Source: Mesorhizobium helmanticense (GTDB lineage Bacteria > Pseudomonadota > Alphaproteobacteria > Rhizobiales > Rhizobiaceae). From it: a stretch of DNA of 64,000 bases. Below the pieces are notes generated by a model. The model was not told the DNA's origin. It made no database searches and worked only from the letters and a program-made list of their open reading frames with translations. How positions within the stretch are numbered: position 1 is the stretch's first letter; every line of letters starts with the position of its first letter. The stretch is taken from the NCBI RefSeq assembly GCF_003034915.1, contig NZ_PZJX01000027.1, forward strand, positions 1 through 64,000, in the 5' to 3' direction. This document shows, one piece after another, positions 15,712-25,757 of the stretch. The translations under genes and the position numbers were made by a program.

Positions 15712-18700
15712 CTAATTGAACTGCTTTCGCGAAAAGCCGAGTGCCTGAGCATTGTCTGATACAATATCCTCGACTTCCTTCGAGAAGCCCTCAGGGCTTT
15801 CGGCTTGGACTTCGAGCACGATACGGAAGGTGGTGCCGTCAGCCCGGTCGAGTTCCGCAACGACGCTTTCGAAGATCTGAGAGACCTTTATTGCGCCACG
15901 AATGGTGTCCAGCTCGATCATCCCAGAAAAACGCGTCGGTCGCACCGCTTGTCGGGCCTCACCCGGTTGGCCTTCTGTGCCGGAAGCGCTAGCCGTTGAA
16001 GTGCTGGACACCGAAGCCTTGCTAATTTGCTCCCGTTTCTTTGCGGCTTCGGCGATCTCCCGCAGAACAATCACCATGTTCTGGCCGAAACGTACCGGCA
16101 CGGTCCTGGCGAACTGAAGTTCGGTATATTCGTCATCGGTTCTATCTGCTGCCAGCGCGAACTTGGCGCTTGCAGCATCCATGTCTGCAACGGCGTCAGA
16201 AATCGCACTCGCCAAAACTACCTCATCCCTCAGTCGCTCCATATGAAGGAATTCGAAGTACCAATCACGTACTTGGTCGACTGGGAGATCCGACTTCCCC
16301 TGCGGCCAGAGCTGCAGCATACGCTGGGTGAAGCTCTGGCGACCGAGCGTCGTAGAGACTACCGCTGCCTCCGACGCTTTTTCCCACGCCGCTTCCGCAG
16401 GGGTGCGCTGACCCGAAAGCCGCATAGCAAAATGCTCCAGCCCAACAACGCTCTGATCTGTCGCAGAAAGCGTTGGCACCAGCAGATGCGACCAAGCTTT
16501 GCGAACGGTATCTTTCGCAGCTTTTTCCGCCTGCGTGTAACGGTTTTGCGCGTCGGATTTTTGGCTGTCGGTCAGGTCGAGGCTTCGGTCGTCGATGATG
16601 CTTTTCCATGCCATCATTCGCTTGACCGTGCGTCGACCATCCTCAAGTCCGCGATCGTCGGCAGAAAGAAAGACGAGGGCATTGCGATACTTGCGCTGGC
16701 CTCCAGCACGGCGGTCCAACCCATCCAATGCTTCGATTTCCGCGATTGATCCGCCCCCGGGCTGATAGAGATGATTGGGGCCAAGGATCACCAACCCGGA
16801 TGTCGGGCGATCCTCCACTTCCGAGGCCCGGTCCGGTGAAGTATGGACCCGACCCCAATTGCTTTTTGCTCGCTCGTCAATCTTGAGGAACTTGATGATC
16901 TCAGCATCGGCGGCATCATTGTCCACATCGAGCTGTCGGTTATCGGCCAGTTTGTTTAGCGTCGCGCGGGGACCGTACCAATAGCGGCCTTCTGTCTCAT
17001 AAAGATGCGCTGACCGTTCTGCAATTTCGCGAAGCGCATCACCGAATATGGAAATCTGCTCTCCTGGCTTGACGCAGGCGAGCCTGAGTTCTGGACCAGT
17101 TATGCCGCCGCGAGCATCTCCCGCAGGAGCTGTGCTAATGAACACAGCACGCGCTGCGCGCCTGGCAACCTGATCGTTCCGGTAGCGCTGCCTTCTGCTT
17201 TCCATCTCAGCCGGCAGCGACGTGTCTCCATCGACTTCGCCTTCTATAATCGATCCCCATACAGGGCCAGGCAGCGGTTCGAGCAACGCGCCACGAACTG
17301 CTGGATCATCCACGCGCAATGAACTTGGCAGGATCAGCGGCTCGTCGCTACGCTCGCGATAGCTGGCAAAGATCGTGCGGGCCAAAAGTGCTAGCAGGCC
17401 GCGCGTGCGCTGGAATTTCTCCAGTACACCCCATTCGTTCGAGAGCTTGTCGAAAAGCATCGGATGGATTGGATAGGCTTCCATCATTTTGTCAGCATAG
17501 TCGCGCTCGCCCGTTCCCGATGGAAAGTCCGACTTGTGATCACGGTACAGCTTTATGAAGCGCTCTACAGTGCGCTTGCGCTGCTTCTCTCCCTCGGTAT
17601 CAAGTGCCTGAAACAGGCGCCGCCTTATTACGGAGTACGTTTCGGAGCCTTGTGCTGGCTGCCAAGTGGATTGCGTTCGTCCAAACAGTTTTTCGAGTGC
17701 GCGCAACGTCTCGCGTCCCTTGTCGCTTCCGCCTGCCTCAAGGTCGCTTTCTGGCAACGAACCGACGATCAGGGCATTGGGGATTTGCGCTGCAGCCTCG
17801 GTCAACGATTGCAGGAATGAGATATGTGCGTTGTAACGTTCGCCTGTAAGCTGGCGCACAAACACGACCAACTCGTCCAGCAGGATTAGCGACGGCTTCC
17901 CCGTCAGCGTTAGCACTTTCTGGAAGACTTCCGCCCCGGGACTGGTGCCAGCCTCCTCGGATGGCTTGACAAGCGCTAGACCTTCACGCCCTGCCACGCG
18001 CCAGGCTAGGTAACCCCAGAGCGTCCGGACGGCCTGGCCATCAGCAGTCGCAAGCGGTGCGTCCGGCCCTTTGTCACTGCCACTGAAGACCGCAAGGTTC
18101 ACTTCTCCAAGATTGGAAGAACCGATCTCGGCAGCGATCGAAGACAGATTGTCAGCACGGCTCAAGTGCTGAAGCCGAGCCATATGCAGCAGCGAAAGCA
18201 GTGTGTGGGTCTTGCCACCACCGAAATTGGTTTGCAGTCCGATCGTTGAAGGGCCGCCGGTCCCTCTGAGACGTTTGGCGGCATTTTCGAGTGTCATTCG
18301 CAAGCCGGCGGTCAAGTAGGTCGCGTTGAAGAACTCGATCGGATCAGCGTAGGTTTCCTCGCCCTCGGCGCGGTCGGCAGCGGCGAGGTTGGCCGCGAAT
18401 TTGTCCTTGTCGAGCCTGCCTGTCAGAACATCCTCGCGCGGGGGCGATACTACCCTCCAAGGCTTCAACCCTTCCACCTCGCCTCCGCCGAAGAAGTCCT
18501 CCTGCCTTGGTTCCTCGGCTTTTGTGCGGTTGGGGGTCAGCGTAAGCGTAGGGCGGCGTAGTGTCTCCGGATCTGTTAGGGTGTTTGCCGGTTGTGCTTC
18601 TGCCCTTGCTTCAGCTGGGCTGGCCATCGCCGTCAGCAAGCCCCTCAATAGAGCCGAAGCCCGATCAGCTTCGTCTTTCGCACCAACCGCGTTTAGCAAA

Positions 18701-19029
18701 TCCGACCCGCCCGAAAGAGCACGGAGCGCTAGCTGGTCGTCTATTGTCCCGGAAGAGTGCGCGAATGTGTTGCGGCCGGCCAATGCGGCGGAGGCTGCAT
18801 CTCGCACTTCCATTTTGAGTATGTTCTGAAAGACCTCGCGCCAGTTGTTGTTGATGGCATATAGCAAGGCGTAAGAGTCCAAGTCAGCCATAGGAGAAAG
18901 AGACGGCGGCATCCGTGCTGTGCGCCGCCAGTTTGCACCAAGCTGAGCCGTTAGGTGCTTCTCCACAAACGGCAGGCAACCACGCTCAATCAGGGCCAAA
19001 AGCTGTGCGATGCGGTCGCGATTGTTCAT
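15712..19029 (-). CDS. DUF499-type AAA ATPase with N-terminal HEPN-like domain
   Basis: This 1105-aa protein has two parts. Residues 1-135 look like a Swt1-type HEPN helical domain with the RNase-style motif Arg86-Asn87-x3-His91 ('GRNTFAH'). From about residue 225 follows the DUF499 ATPase with Walker A 'NFGGGKTHTLL' (Lys273) and Walker B 'PSLILLDELVVF'. DUF499 proteins accompany DUF1156 methyltransferases and SNF2 helicases in DISARM-related or Hma-type defence loci. It is the last gene of that operon, nine bases after the methyltransferase, with AAGGACGAG as ribosome site. Suggested role: ATP-driven assembly or effector activation; RNase activity is inference from the motif. Confidence 0.85.
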   Translation of the reverse strand: MNNRDRIAQLLALIERGCLPFVEKHLTAQLGANWRRTARMPPSLSPMADLDSYALLYAINNNWREVFQNILKMEVRDAASAALAGRNTFAHSSGTIDDQLALRALSGGSDLLNAVGAKDEADRASALLRGLLTAMASPAEARAEAQPANTLTDPETLRRPTLTLTPNRTKAEEPRQEDFFGGGEVEGLKPWRVVSPPREDVLTGRLDKDKFAANLAAADRAEGEETYADPIEFFNATYLTAGLRMTLENAAKRLRGTGGPSTIGLQTNFGGGKTHTLLSLLHMARLQHLSRADNLSSIAAEIGSSNLGEVNLAVFSGSDKGPDAPLATADGQAVRTLWGYLAWRVAGREGLALVKPSEEAGTSPGAEVFQKVLTLTGKPSLILLDELVVFVRQLTGERYNAHISFLQSLTEAAAQIPNALIVGSLPESDLEAGGSDKGRETLRALEKLFGRTQSTWQPAQGSETYSVIRRRLFQALDTEGEKQRKRTVERFIKLYRDHKSDFPSGTGERDYADKMMEAYPIHPMLFDKLSNEWGVLEKFQRTRGLLALLARTIFASYRERSDEPLILPSSLRVDDPAVRGALLEPLPGPVWGSIIEGEVDGDTSLPAEMESRRQRYRNDQVARRAARAVFISTAPAGDARGGITGPELRLACVKPGEQISIFGDALREIAERSAHLYETEGRYWYGPRATLNKLADNRQLDVDNDAADAEIIKFLKIDERAKSNWGRVHTSPDRASEVEDRPTSGLVILGPNHLYQPGGGSIAEIEALDGLDRRAGGQRKYRNALVFLSADDRGLEDGRRTVKRMMAWKSIIDDRSLDLTDSQKSDAQNRYTQAEKAAKDTVRKAWSHLLVPTLSATDQSVVGLEHFAMRLSGQRTPAEAAWEKASEAAVVSTTLGRQSFTQRMLQLWPQGKSDLPVDQVRDWYFEFLHMERLRDEVVLASAISDAVADMDAASAKFALAADRTDDEYTELQFARTVPVRFGQNMVIVLREIAEAAKKREQISKASVSSTSTASASGTEGQPGEARQAVRPTRFSGMIELDTIRGAIKVSQIFESVVAELDRADGTTFRIVLEVQAESPEGFSKEVEDIVSDNAQALGFSRKQFN

Positions 19030-19038
19030 TTCTCGTCC

Positions 19039-21966
19039 TTACGGTAGTGCGGGGAACGCAAACTGACCCTGAATTGGTGCCGGGCCGACACCGTCCGCTT
19101 CGGCGCGGTCAGCCGCCCGTTCAATTTCCGGCCATGCCGTCTGAAGTTGGTTCCAGGTCAAAGCCTCGTCATTGTCGCCCTTGTTCGTGGCGATCTCAAA
19201 AAGACGCTCGGCTACGAGCAGAACGTCCGGTGCGGAACGCCGGCTCTCTGCAAGAATGCGACCGGCCTTGTCGGTGCCGCCATCCTCAGCATGAAAGACG
19301 CGGCTGAGGTGTTGGGCTATCTCCCAAACAGTGAAGGTGCCATCGCGAGACGGGCTCCAATGCGGGTCGGCGTCGATCATTTCGAAGCGGGTCAACAGCT
19401 TGGCGTCACCGCCGCGCGACCGGAATAGGCCAGACGCGTTCATGCGGCTTTCCGCGAGATTGAAACCCTGAAGCATGTTGATTGCCGTGCCAGCACCGCC
19501 GGACACAAGCTTATAGCCATTGATCTCATACCATTCGAGCGCAAAGCGAGTTTCTGCATCCAGCGCTTCTGTGCCTTCGCTTAACGCTTCGTCGATCTCT
19601 CGATTGATTAGGGTCAGTGCGGTCGCGACGCTCATCGCGGTGTCATCGGCCTCTCGCACTGCCGCATATTTGGAGAAGTTACCGATGCCGGGACCGATCG
19701 CTGCTTGCCGGCGATCAGGCAGTGGCACACCAGCCTTCTGGTGATCTTCTATCGCCTGCCTCATCTGCGGCTTCAAGTCGCGTAGGAATTCACGGCGACT
19801 GGCAGTCTCTGCATCCTCTGGTCGAGCACGGCAGACTAGTACGACGGATGAAGCAAGCGCATTTGCATTGTTCCCGACCGCTCTGTTCGATGCTTCGGTG
19901 CGAACCGGCCACGTTGCGTCAACCCGAAGTCCTGAATTGACGACAGCCTGCAGAAAAGCAGCCCAACCGGGCGAAAGAACACCCTCCTCGCGCGCTTCCG
20001 ATTGCTTGAACGCGTAGTAGATGGCGAGTGGCGCCTCGGTAGATGCCTTGCGCATGGCCTCCAAAGCTTCGCCCATCCCATCCATGAAGTGTTTGTCAGC
20101 TTGCGCCTGACCGCCGTATCGGTATCGCTCGGCGATTAGCTCCTCACTCTTGGGCGTTAAGAGTCGGCGGAACAGCTCCTTGTGGATGTTTTTCAGGCTG
20201 CGCCGAAGCCACACGTAAAAGAAATCGGATAGATCAGCGTATCCAATGTTGTCATAATAAGGTGGGTCAGTTGAGATCAGGGCGGGCCGGATTGGATACG
20301 AATTTTTTGGCGCGTCTATCAGATAGCACTGCGCTAGAGAACCTGTATAGCTCGTCAGCAAGTACTCCGAAGAGGTATCGACTGCGGACTGCCATCCGCC
20401 ACTTGATTTTTCAAAGGGGTTGGCTTCGCAGAAATCCCAAGACATTGGGATGGCTTGTCGCGCAAACGTAGTCCGAATGGCGTTATCTTTCGGAAGCCAA
20501 GTAGAGATCGAGCTATTGTATTCGCTCACCCTACTTAGTGCGCAAGACAAATACGTTGCCACCGCATCGGCATAGGCGACCGGGCCAGTACCGCCTTCTG
20601 CAAGAGGGAGCTTAGGGTCTAGGTGATTCGCAAAAGCGGTGGCCGCACTAGCATCCTCCAACACCCGCTCCCGCACCTTGCCGATTAGGTCGGAGAAAGT
20701 GGTCAATGCAACGAGTTGCCGGCTAGTGAAGTAGTCTCCAAAGGATTTGAAGCCGTAAATACGCCCCTGCGCATTGCTGGCGAAAGTGCCACGTGCTGGT
20801 TGATCTGGTTTGTCCTCAGCCACGACTGATAAAGCCAACTGAGCGTGTTCATCGTTGGGAGGAAGAAATATCCTAGAGCGCGGACCTTCTGCTACGATGG
20901 CCATCAGCCTGGCACGCATCCGACCGGCATTGGCCTCATCGTCCACATACGCGTACTGAATTCGTGATCCTGACAGCAGGCACGTAAAGCTACCTTGAGA
21001 GGCTTTCGTGCCGCGGGCTGCCACTGCCATCTCAGCCTTCGTCACTCCTTTCGTTTTCACGGTAAATTGCCAGCCACCCTCGGCGGCGGCATCCTTGACT
21101 GGCACCACTATGGCCTCTCTATCTGCCTTCGATGATAACACGAAGGATGAGGCAAGCGGCACATGCGCGCCTTTCTGTGCTGGGTCTGGCGACGCTACTG
21201 TGCGCGACCACAACCACGCAACCACGGTCGCTTTGGATCCGTCTGGCAACATCACCTTTGGATAAAGCTCTCCGATCGCCTTCTCCGCCTCATCACGCAT
21301 CCACTGGCCGTAGCCACGAACGTCTTCGGCAAGCCCTTGTGCGCCATTCCAGACTCGGCCGCCAAGGTCTCCTTCCTTCTTCACGTTCGGATGGACGGGC
21401 GGCAGGTTGGCAAACTTTGGAGGGAATTCAATCAGCGCCCTCGTGATCAACACTGCGACTGGATTGAGGTCGGAGCCATAAGCGCGAAGCCCCAGGCGCT
21501 GGGCTTCCAGAGGGATGGACCCTCCGCCGCAGAAAGGGTCATATACTGGCGGTCCCTTAGTCTGGAGAAAGTCGATTACGGCTTTCGGATCGGTCGGCGG
21601 TTCCTCGCCTAACCCCCAGGCAACCGAACGAGCAATCTCGTAACGTGCGACCTCAATCGCTCGCTCAAAACGTTTCTGGTCCTTCGCGTTTGGGTCAGGC
21701 CACTCGATCATCTCCTTTATGACCTGATGCAGGCGTCGCCGCTCCCGTGCCTGATCCTCGTCGGTATGAAAGATGTTGGGCCAAGCCGATGGGTCGTCGA
21801 CAAGTTGCGCGAATATGACGGCCCTGCTGGTTGCAAGGGGACGGTGTGCCCAATACTTGTGTAGTTTTGTCGGATAGTGCTTTGGGGCTTTGTTCTTGGT
21901 TTTGTTCGCCAAGTTTATGGCTTCGAGAGGCAGCGAGTGCTCGATTAGCTTCAGGCGCAGGGTCAT
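19039..21966 (-). CDS. DUF1156-family DNA adenine/cytosine methyltransferase
   Basis: The ATG at 21966 overlaps the helicase stop (ATGA), giving 975 aa. The N terminus is DUF1156 ('HYPTKLHKYWAHRPLATSRA'). The SAM-binding motif is 'DPFCGGGSIPLEA' (143-155) with 'GSDLNPVAV', and the catalytic motif 'STDPPYYDNIGYAD' is near residue 566. Asp-Pro-Pro-Tyr points to amino-methylation of A or C. The large size fits the methylase of DISARM-like or Hma-like loci, where it marks host DNA. It lies between the helicase and DUF499 ATPase in a tight three-gene operon. Target sequence cannot be deduced. Confidence 0.9.
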   Translation of the reverse strand: MTLRLKLIEHSLPLEAINLANKTKNKAPKHYPTKLHKYWAHRPLATSRAVIFAQLVDDPSAWPNIFHTDEDQARERRRLHQVIKEMIEWPDPNAKDQKRFERAIEVARYEIARSVAWGLGEEPPTDPKAVIDFLQTKGPPVYDPFCGGGSIPLEAQRLGLRAYGSDLNPVAVLITRALIEFPPKFANLPPVHPNVKKEGDLGGRVWNGAQGLAEDVRGYGQWMRDEAEKAIGELYPKVMLPDGSKATVVAWLWSRTVASPDPAQKGAHVPLASSFVLSSKADREAIVVPVKDAAAEGGWQFTVKTKGVTKAEMAVAARGTKASQGSFTCLLSGSRIQYAYVDDEANAGRMRARLMAIVAEGPRSRIFLPPNDEHAQLALSVVAEDKPDQPARGTFASNAQGRIYGFKSFGDYFTSRQLVALTTFSDLIGKVRERVLEDASAATAFANHLDPKLPLAEGGTGPVAYADAVATYLSCALSRVSEYNSSISTWLPKDNAIRTTFARQAIPMSWDFCEANPFEKSSGGWQSAVDTSSEYLLTSYTGSLAQCYLIDAPKNSYPIRPALISTDPPYYDNIGYADLSDFFYVWLRRSLKNIHKELFRRLLTPKSEELIAERYRYGGQAQADKHFMDGMGEALEAMRKASTEAPLAIYYAFKQSEAREEGVLSPGWAAFLQAVVNSGLRVDATWPVRTEASNRAVGNNANALASSVVLVCRARPEDAETASRREFLRDLKPQMRQAIEDHQKAGVPLPDRRQAAIGPGIGNFSKYAAVREADDTAMSVATALTLINREIDEALSEGTEALDAETRFALEWYEINGYKLVSGGAGTAINMLQGFNLAESRMNASGLFRSRGGDAKLLTRFEMIDADPHWSPSRDGTFTVWEIAQHLSRVFHAEDGGTDKAGRILAESRRSAPDVLLVAERLFEIATNKGDNDEALTWNQLQTAWPEIERAADRAEADGVGPAPIQGQFAFPALP

Positions 21967-24900
21967 TGGTGCGCGAACCCGGAGATTTTCGGGGACGTGT
22001 GTGCCAGGACTACAATGTCCTTTACGGCGTAGTGACGGCAAATGTCACGGAACTCGCCTTCGTCCCACAAATGTCGTGCCGGATCGCAGAGATAGAGCGG
22101 CTGACCCGAAAACCCGCCTTCGATTGGCACATACACCAGATGATAACGGTCGCCGGCGTTTCGCGCCTTGAGCATCTCGTTCTTCGTCACAATGATTTCC
22201 CGTCCGCCAACGACACGGCCCTTAACTTCCAGAAAAAGCAACTCACCCTCGGCTGTGGCGCTCTCAATGTCCCAACCCCGATTGTGCATCGAGACATCGA
22301 CCGGCGTGCGCCCGGCCGCTCGTTCATCTTCCATAACAGCGTTCATCGCGAGAAGCTCGGTTTCTTCCGTCTCCTCCGCAAATCCGTCGTGGAAAACCGC
22401 CTCGCCCTTAAGCCTCGCCAGCAGTCCAGCAGGTATGACAAGCGCGCCGCCGCGAATGATCGGTGAAGCGGCGGAAATGTCTCGCTCCTTCTTCAACTCC
22501 AATAGCCGAAGTTCCAGTCGATCGGCCAGTCGTGACGCTCGCTCCTCGGCTTGGGCAAGCGCCAGTCGTTCATCCTTTCCCGTTTTGATGTTGAGCCCGT
22601 GTTGATCGGCGCGTCGGCTCCAGTAGGCAATTTCCTTTTTGAGGCGGACGCGGACTGCCTCCTCGACTTTGCGGATATAAGCGAGGCGGCGCGTGCGGAC
22701 CTCATCCAGATGCTCCGTAACGAGGTGCTGACTGACATATGTCCGTGCTCGCGCCAGAAGGTCTTGCTTTAGCCAGTTCGCCTCCAGCGCTTCCTTGCAC
22801 AGGTCGTATTCCTCAGTGGTCAGTGGACGAAGATCGAGATAGGGAGCAGCCCCTTCGTCTCGCGCGCCGCCGTCCTCGCCGAGACTGACGAATTGCAGCC
22901 GCTTGGAAATAACGCGAGGCTGGCCGTCGGACGCGGTCACTGCGTCCTTGATCTCGTGTTCGGCCATGATAAGCAAACGCGGCCCGCCGTCCTGAGCGGT
23001 TTCAGAAACAAGTACTGCGCCCTGCCTCAATGCCGGTCCGTAGTATTCAATGGTGAGATCCACCACCGCCTGGAGTAGGGGATGGCCAGGTGCTATCAGG
23101 GCGGCATTCGGCTGGCCATGGGCTCCACTCACATGTGTCTTATCGAAACAGACGCGGCCATACCGCTCCAATACTGGATCGCCGTGCCCTGTCAGATGAT
23201 CGCGGCCCCGGATTAGCGCCGGCACGCGAATGATTTCCCAGCGACCTTCCTCGCGCACAACCATTTCGCCGCCTAGCCGCTTGAAGGCTTCCGTAAAGAA
23301 CATGCGGACGTAGAACGGCTGTAGGCGGCGAGCGTGCGCCCGCTCCATTTCGAACTTTAGCTCCTGGACGCGTTCGGGATTAAGCGTTTCCTGCGAAAGC
23401 TGCGCGCGTTCGGTCAAAGAATTGAGATGCGACTTATCCACCACCCCGTCGATACTCTGGAATAGGCGCGCCCGAATATCCTCGCGATCGCCGTAGCGCA
23501 CGGCCTCCATCAGCAAGTCCTTCAGGCTCTTGTCTTCGAAGGCTTCACCGAGCACATCGTAGACCTTGCCCCCAAGGGCCTTGCGAGCCTCCTCAAGCTT
23601 TTCCAGCAGGCGCTGATAGACCGCGCCTTCGCGCGTTTCACCGGCCACCAAATTCCACAGGTGGCATACCTCGGTTTGGCCGATCCTGTGGATGCGCCCA
23701 AAGCGCTGTTCAAGCCGGTTCGGGTTCCACGGTAGGTCATAATTGACCATCAGGTGCGAGCCGCGCTGAAGGTTGACGCCTTCGCCTGCTGCATCGTTGG
23801 CAATCAGCACACGAACCTTGGGATCATCGTTGAAGCCGGCGACTGCTGCACGACGCTGCTGGCGCGGCACGCCGCCATGAATTACTTTGACGGCCTCGGG
23901 ATCGCCAAGACGAGCGACGATCTTCTCCCGCAAATATTCGAGCGTGTCTCGTGGTTCAGTGAAGAGAATTATCTTCTTCTGGCGGCCGGTGGCAGGATCA
24001 TAAATAGGCGGCTGGTTGAGGATCGCGGCGAGTTGGGTCCATTTCGTATCCTCCCCTGAGCGGGTTAATACGAACGCCTTATCTTCGAGAACCCTGAGAC
24101 TTTCGATCTCTATCTTCAACTCCTCCAGCGTGCGAGCACTGGAGGCCGTGTCGATGGCCTCGTTTTCGAGCGCTTCCACCTCCTCTTCGGGCATTTCCTC
24201 CAGATCCTCCTCGCCAGGAACATCTACAATGGACGACGGGGAGAACGTCGATGGCGTCCCGCCTCTCAACTTGAGTTGTTCTTCCTCCAATCGCTTTTGC
24301 AGCCTTTCCCGGCGGCGCTTAAGTGAATGCCAAATCGCGCGGGGCGACGAGGCCAGACGGCGTTGAAGCGATTGCAGCGCAAAGCCGACATTGTTCCGTT
24401 TCTTGTCATCCGAATTGGCGAACCGTTCGGCGCGGTTCATCTCTTCACGCACATAATCGGTAACCGAGGTGTAGAGGTCGGCTTCGGCTGCGGACAGCGG
24501 ATAGCTGACCGTATAAGCGCGTCTCTCTGGAAAGAGCGGCCGACCGTCGAACCAGTAGAGTTCCTCTTTGATCAGGCGGCGCATGAGGTCGGACGCATTG
24601 GATGTACGCACGCCCTCTCGGTACGCTCCCTCGAAGCGATCATTGTCCAGCAGCGTCAGGAAAAGCTGGAAATCGTCGTCCTTGCCATTGTGTGGAGTAG
24701 CCGTCATCAACAGGAAGTGACGCGAGTTGCGACCAAGCATCCGGCCGAGCTGGAAGCGCTTCGTATATTTGACCTCGCCCCCCGTATAGCTCGCCGACAT
24801 GCGATGCGCCTCATCGCAAATCACTAGGTCGAAATCCCGGGAGGCTTCGATCAGTGCTTGCACATCCTCAGACCGCGAGGCCATGTCAAGCCGAACGATA

Positions 24901-25508
24901 ATCCTGTCCTCGTCATTAAACGGATTGCCGCTGTAGCTGGCGCGGAACATCTCGCGGCCAACAATCTTAAAGTCGAGATCGAACTTCTCCTTAAGCTCGT
25001 CCTGCCATTGCTCGACTAACGATCCGGGCGCAACGATCATGCAGCGCTTTAGGTCGCCACGGATCATCAACTCCTTGATGAATAGGCCTGCCATGATGGT
25101 CTTACCCGCCCCGGGATCATCAGCCAAAAGAAAACGCAGTGGTTGACGCTCCAGCATCTCTCCATAGACGGCAGTGATCTGGTGGGGCAGGGCTTCTATG
25201 TTGGCGCTGGTCAACGCCAGATAGGGATCGAACAAATGTGCCAGAGTGATCCGATGCGCTTCGGCAGCGAGACGAAAGTTCTCGGCGTTCCCATCGAAGG
25301 AGAATGGCGACGTAGCAGTCGCGGTTAGCAGCCGGTCTTGGTCGTCGCGAACGAGGATGCGTTGATCGAAGCCCTTGCCGGTGCGGTAGGTGACTTCAAG
25401 CTGGTGATCGCTCAGCCAATCGACCGAGATTACTTCGGCTGTACCAGCTGGCGAAAGACCATCAATCTGAGCGCCACGCTTAAGTTCTTCCAACCGAACC
25501 ACAATCAA
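21963..25508 (-). CDS. SNF2/SF2-type helicase with C-terminal DUF3883 (DrmD-like)
   Basis: The 1181-aa protein has a complete SF2 core: motif I 'DDPGAGKT' (130-137), motif II 'DEAH' (232-235), motif III 'MTATPHNG' and motif VI 'QRFGRIHRIGQ'. The last 150 residues contain 'GWDIESATAEGELLFLEVKG', the nuclease-like DUF3883 domain. This architecture is that of DrmD and of the helicase in helicase/methylase/ATPase defence loci; it would translocate on invading DNA. It is the first gene of the operon and overlaps the methyltransferase start by four bases. The 250 bp upstream hold the likely promoter. Confidence 0.9.
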   Translation of the reverse strand: MIVVRLEELKRGAQIDGLSPAGTAEVISVDWLSDHQLEVTYRTGKGFDQRILVRDDQDRLLTATATSPFSFDGNAENFRLAAEAHRITLAHLFDPYLALTSANIEALPHQITAVYGEMLERQPLRFLLADDPGAGKTIMAGLFIKELMIRGDLKRCMIVAPGSLVEQWQDELKEKFDLDFKIVGREMFRASYSGNPFNDEDRIIVRLDMASRSEDVQALIEASRDFDLVICDEAHRMSASYTGGEVKYTKRFQLGRMLGRNSRHFLLMTATPHNGKDDDFQLFLTLLDNDRFEGAYREGVRTSNASDLMRRLIKEELYWFDGRPLFPERRAYTVSYPLSAAEADLYTSVTDYVREEMNRAERFANSDDKKRNNVGFALQSLQRRLASSPRAIWHSLKRRRERLQKRLEEEQLKLRGGTPSTFSPSSIVDVPGEEDLEEMPEEEVEALENEAIDTASSARTLEELKIEIESLRVLEDKAFVLTRSGEDTKWTQLAAILNQPPIYDPATGRQKKIILFTEPRDTLEYLREKIVARLGDPEAVKVIHGGVPRQQRRAAVAGFNDDPKVRVLIANDAAGEGVNLQRGSHLMVNYDLPWNPNRLEQRFGRIHRIGQTEVCHLWNLVAGETREGAVYQRLLEKLEEARKALGGKVYDVLGEAFEDKSLKDLLMEAVRYGDREDIRARLFQSIDGVVDKSHLNSLTERAQLSQETLNPERVQELKFEMERAHARRLQPFYVRMFFTEAFKRLGGEMVVREEGRWEIIRVPALIRGRDHLTGHGDPVLERYGRVCFDKTHVSGAHGQPNAALIAPGHPLLQAVVDLTIEYYGPALRQGAVLVSETAQDGGPRLLIMAEHEIKDAVTASDGQPRVISKRLQFVSLGEDGGARDEGAAPYLDLRPLTTEEYDLCKEALEANWLKQDLLARARTYVSQHLVTEHLDEVRTRRLAYIRKVEEAVRVRLKKEIAYWSRRADQHGLNIKTGKDERLALAQAEERASRLADRLELRLLELKKERDISAASPIIRGGALVIPAGLLARLKGEAVFHDGFAEETEETELLAMNAVMEDERAAGRTPVDVSMHNRGWDIESATAEGELLFLEVKGRVVGGREIIVTKNEMLKARNAGDRYHLVYVPIEGGFSGQPLYLCDPARHLWDEGEFRDICRHYAVKDIVVLAHTSPKISGFAHQ

Positions 25509-25757
25509 TTCCCCCGCGCCATTTTACAATTGCTAGCTTTTTTGCCAATTATCAATGCAGTGCGTCTGTGGTCCCATAACGGAAGGCCTAGGAGTTCCAC
25601 CACAGCTGCTTTCAGAACGAGACGATTTCTGAGGCAAAGTCTCACACAAAGAGGTGCCTGGACAGGCAGTTCCTCGGAACCCGTCAGGTTCAAAGGCCGG
25701 TTGCGCGATATCTCTCACGGCCATGCATTTGCCGGTGCATAACATTTGAACCCGGGT

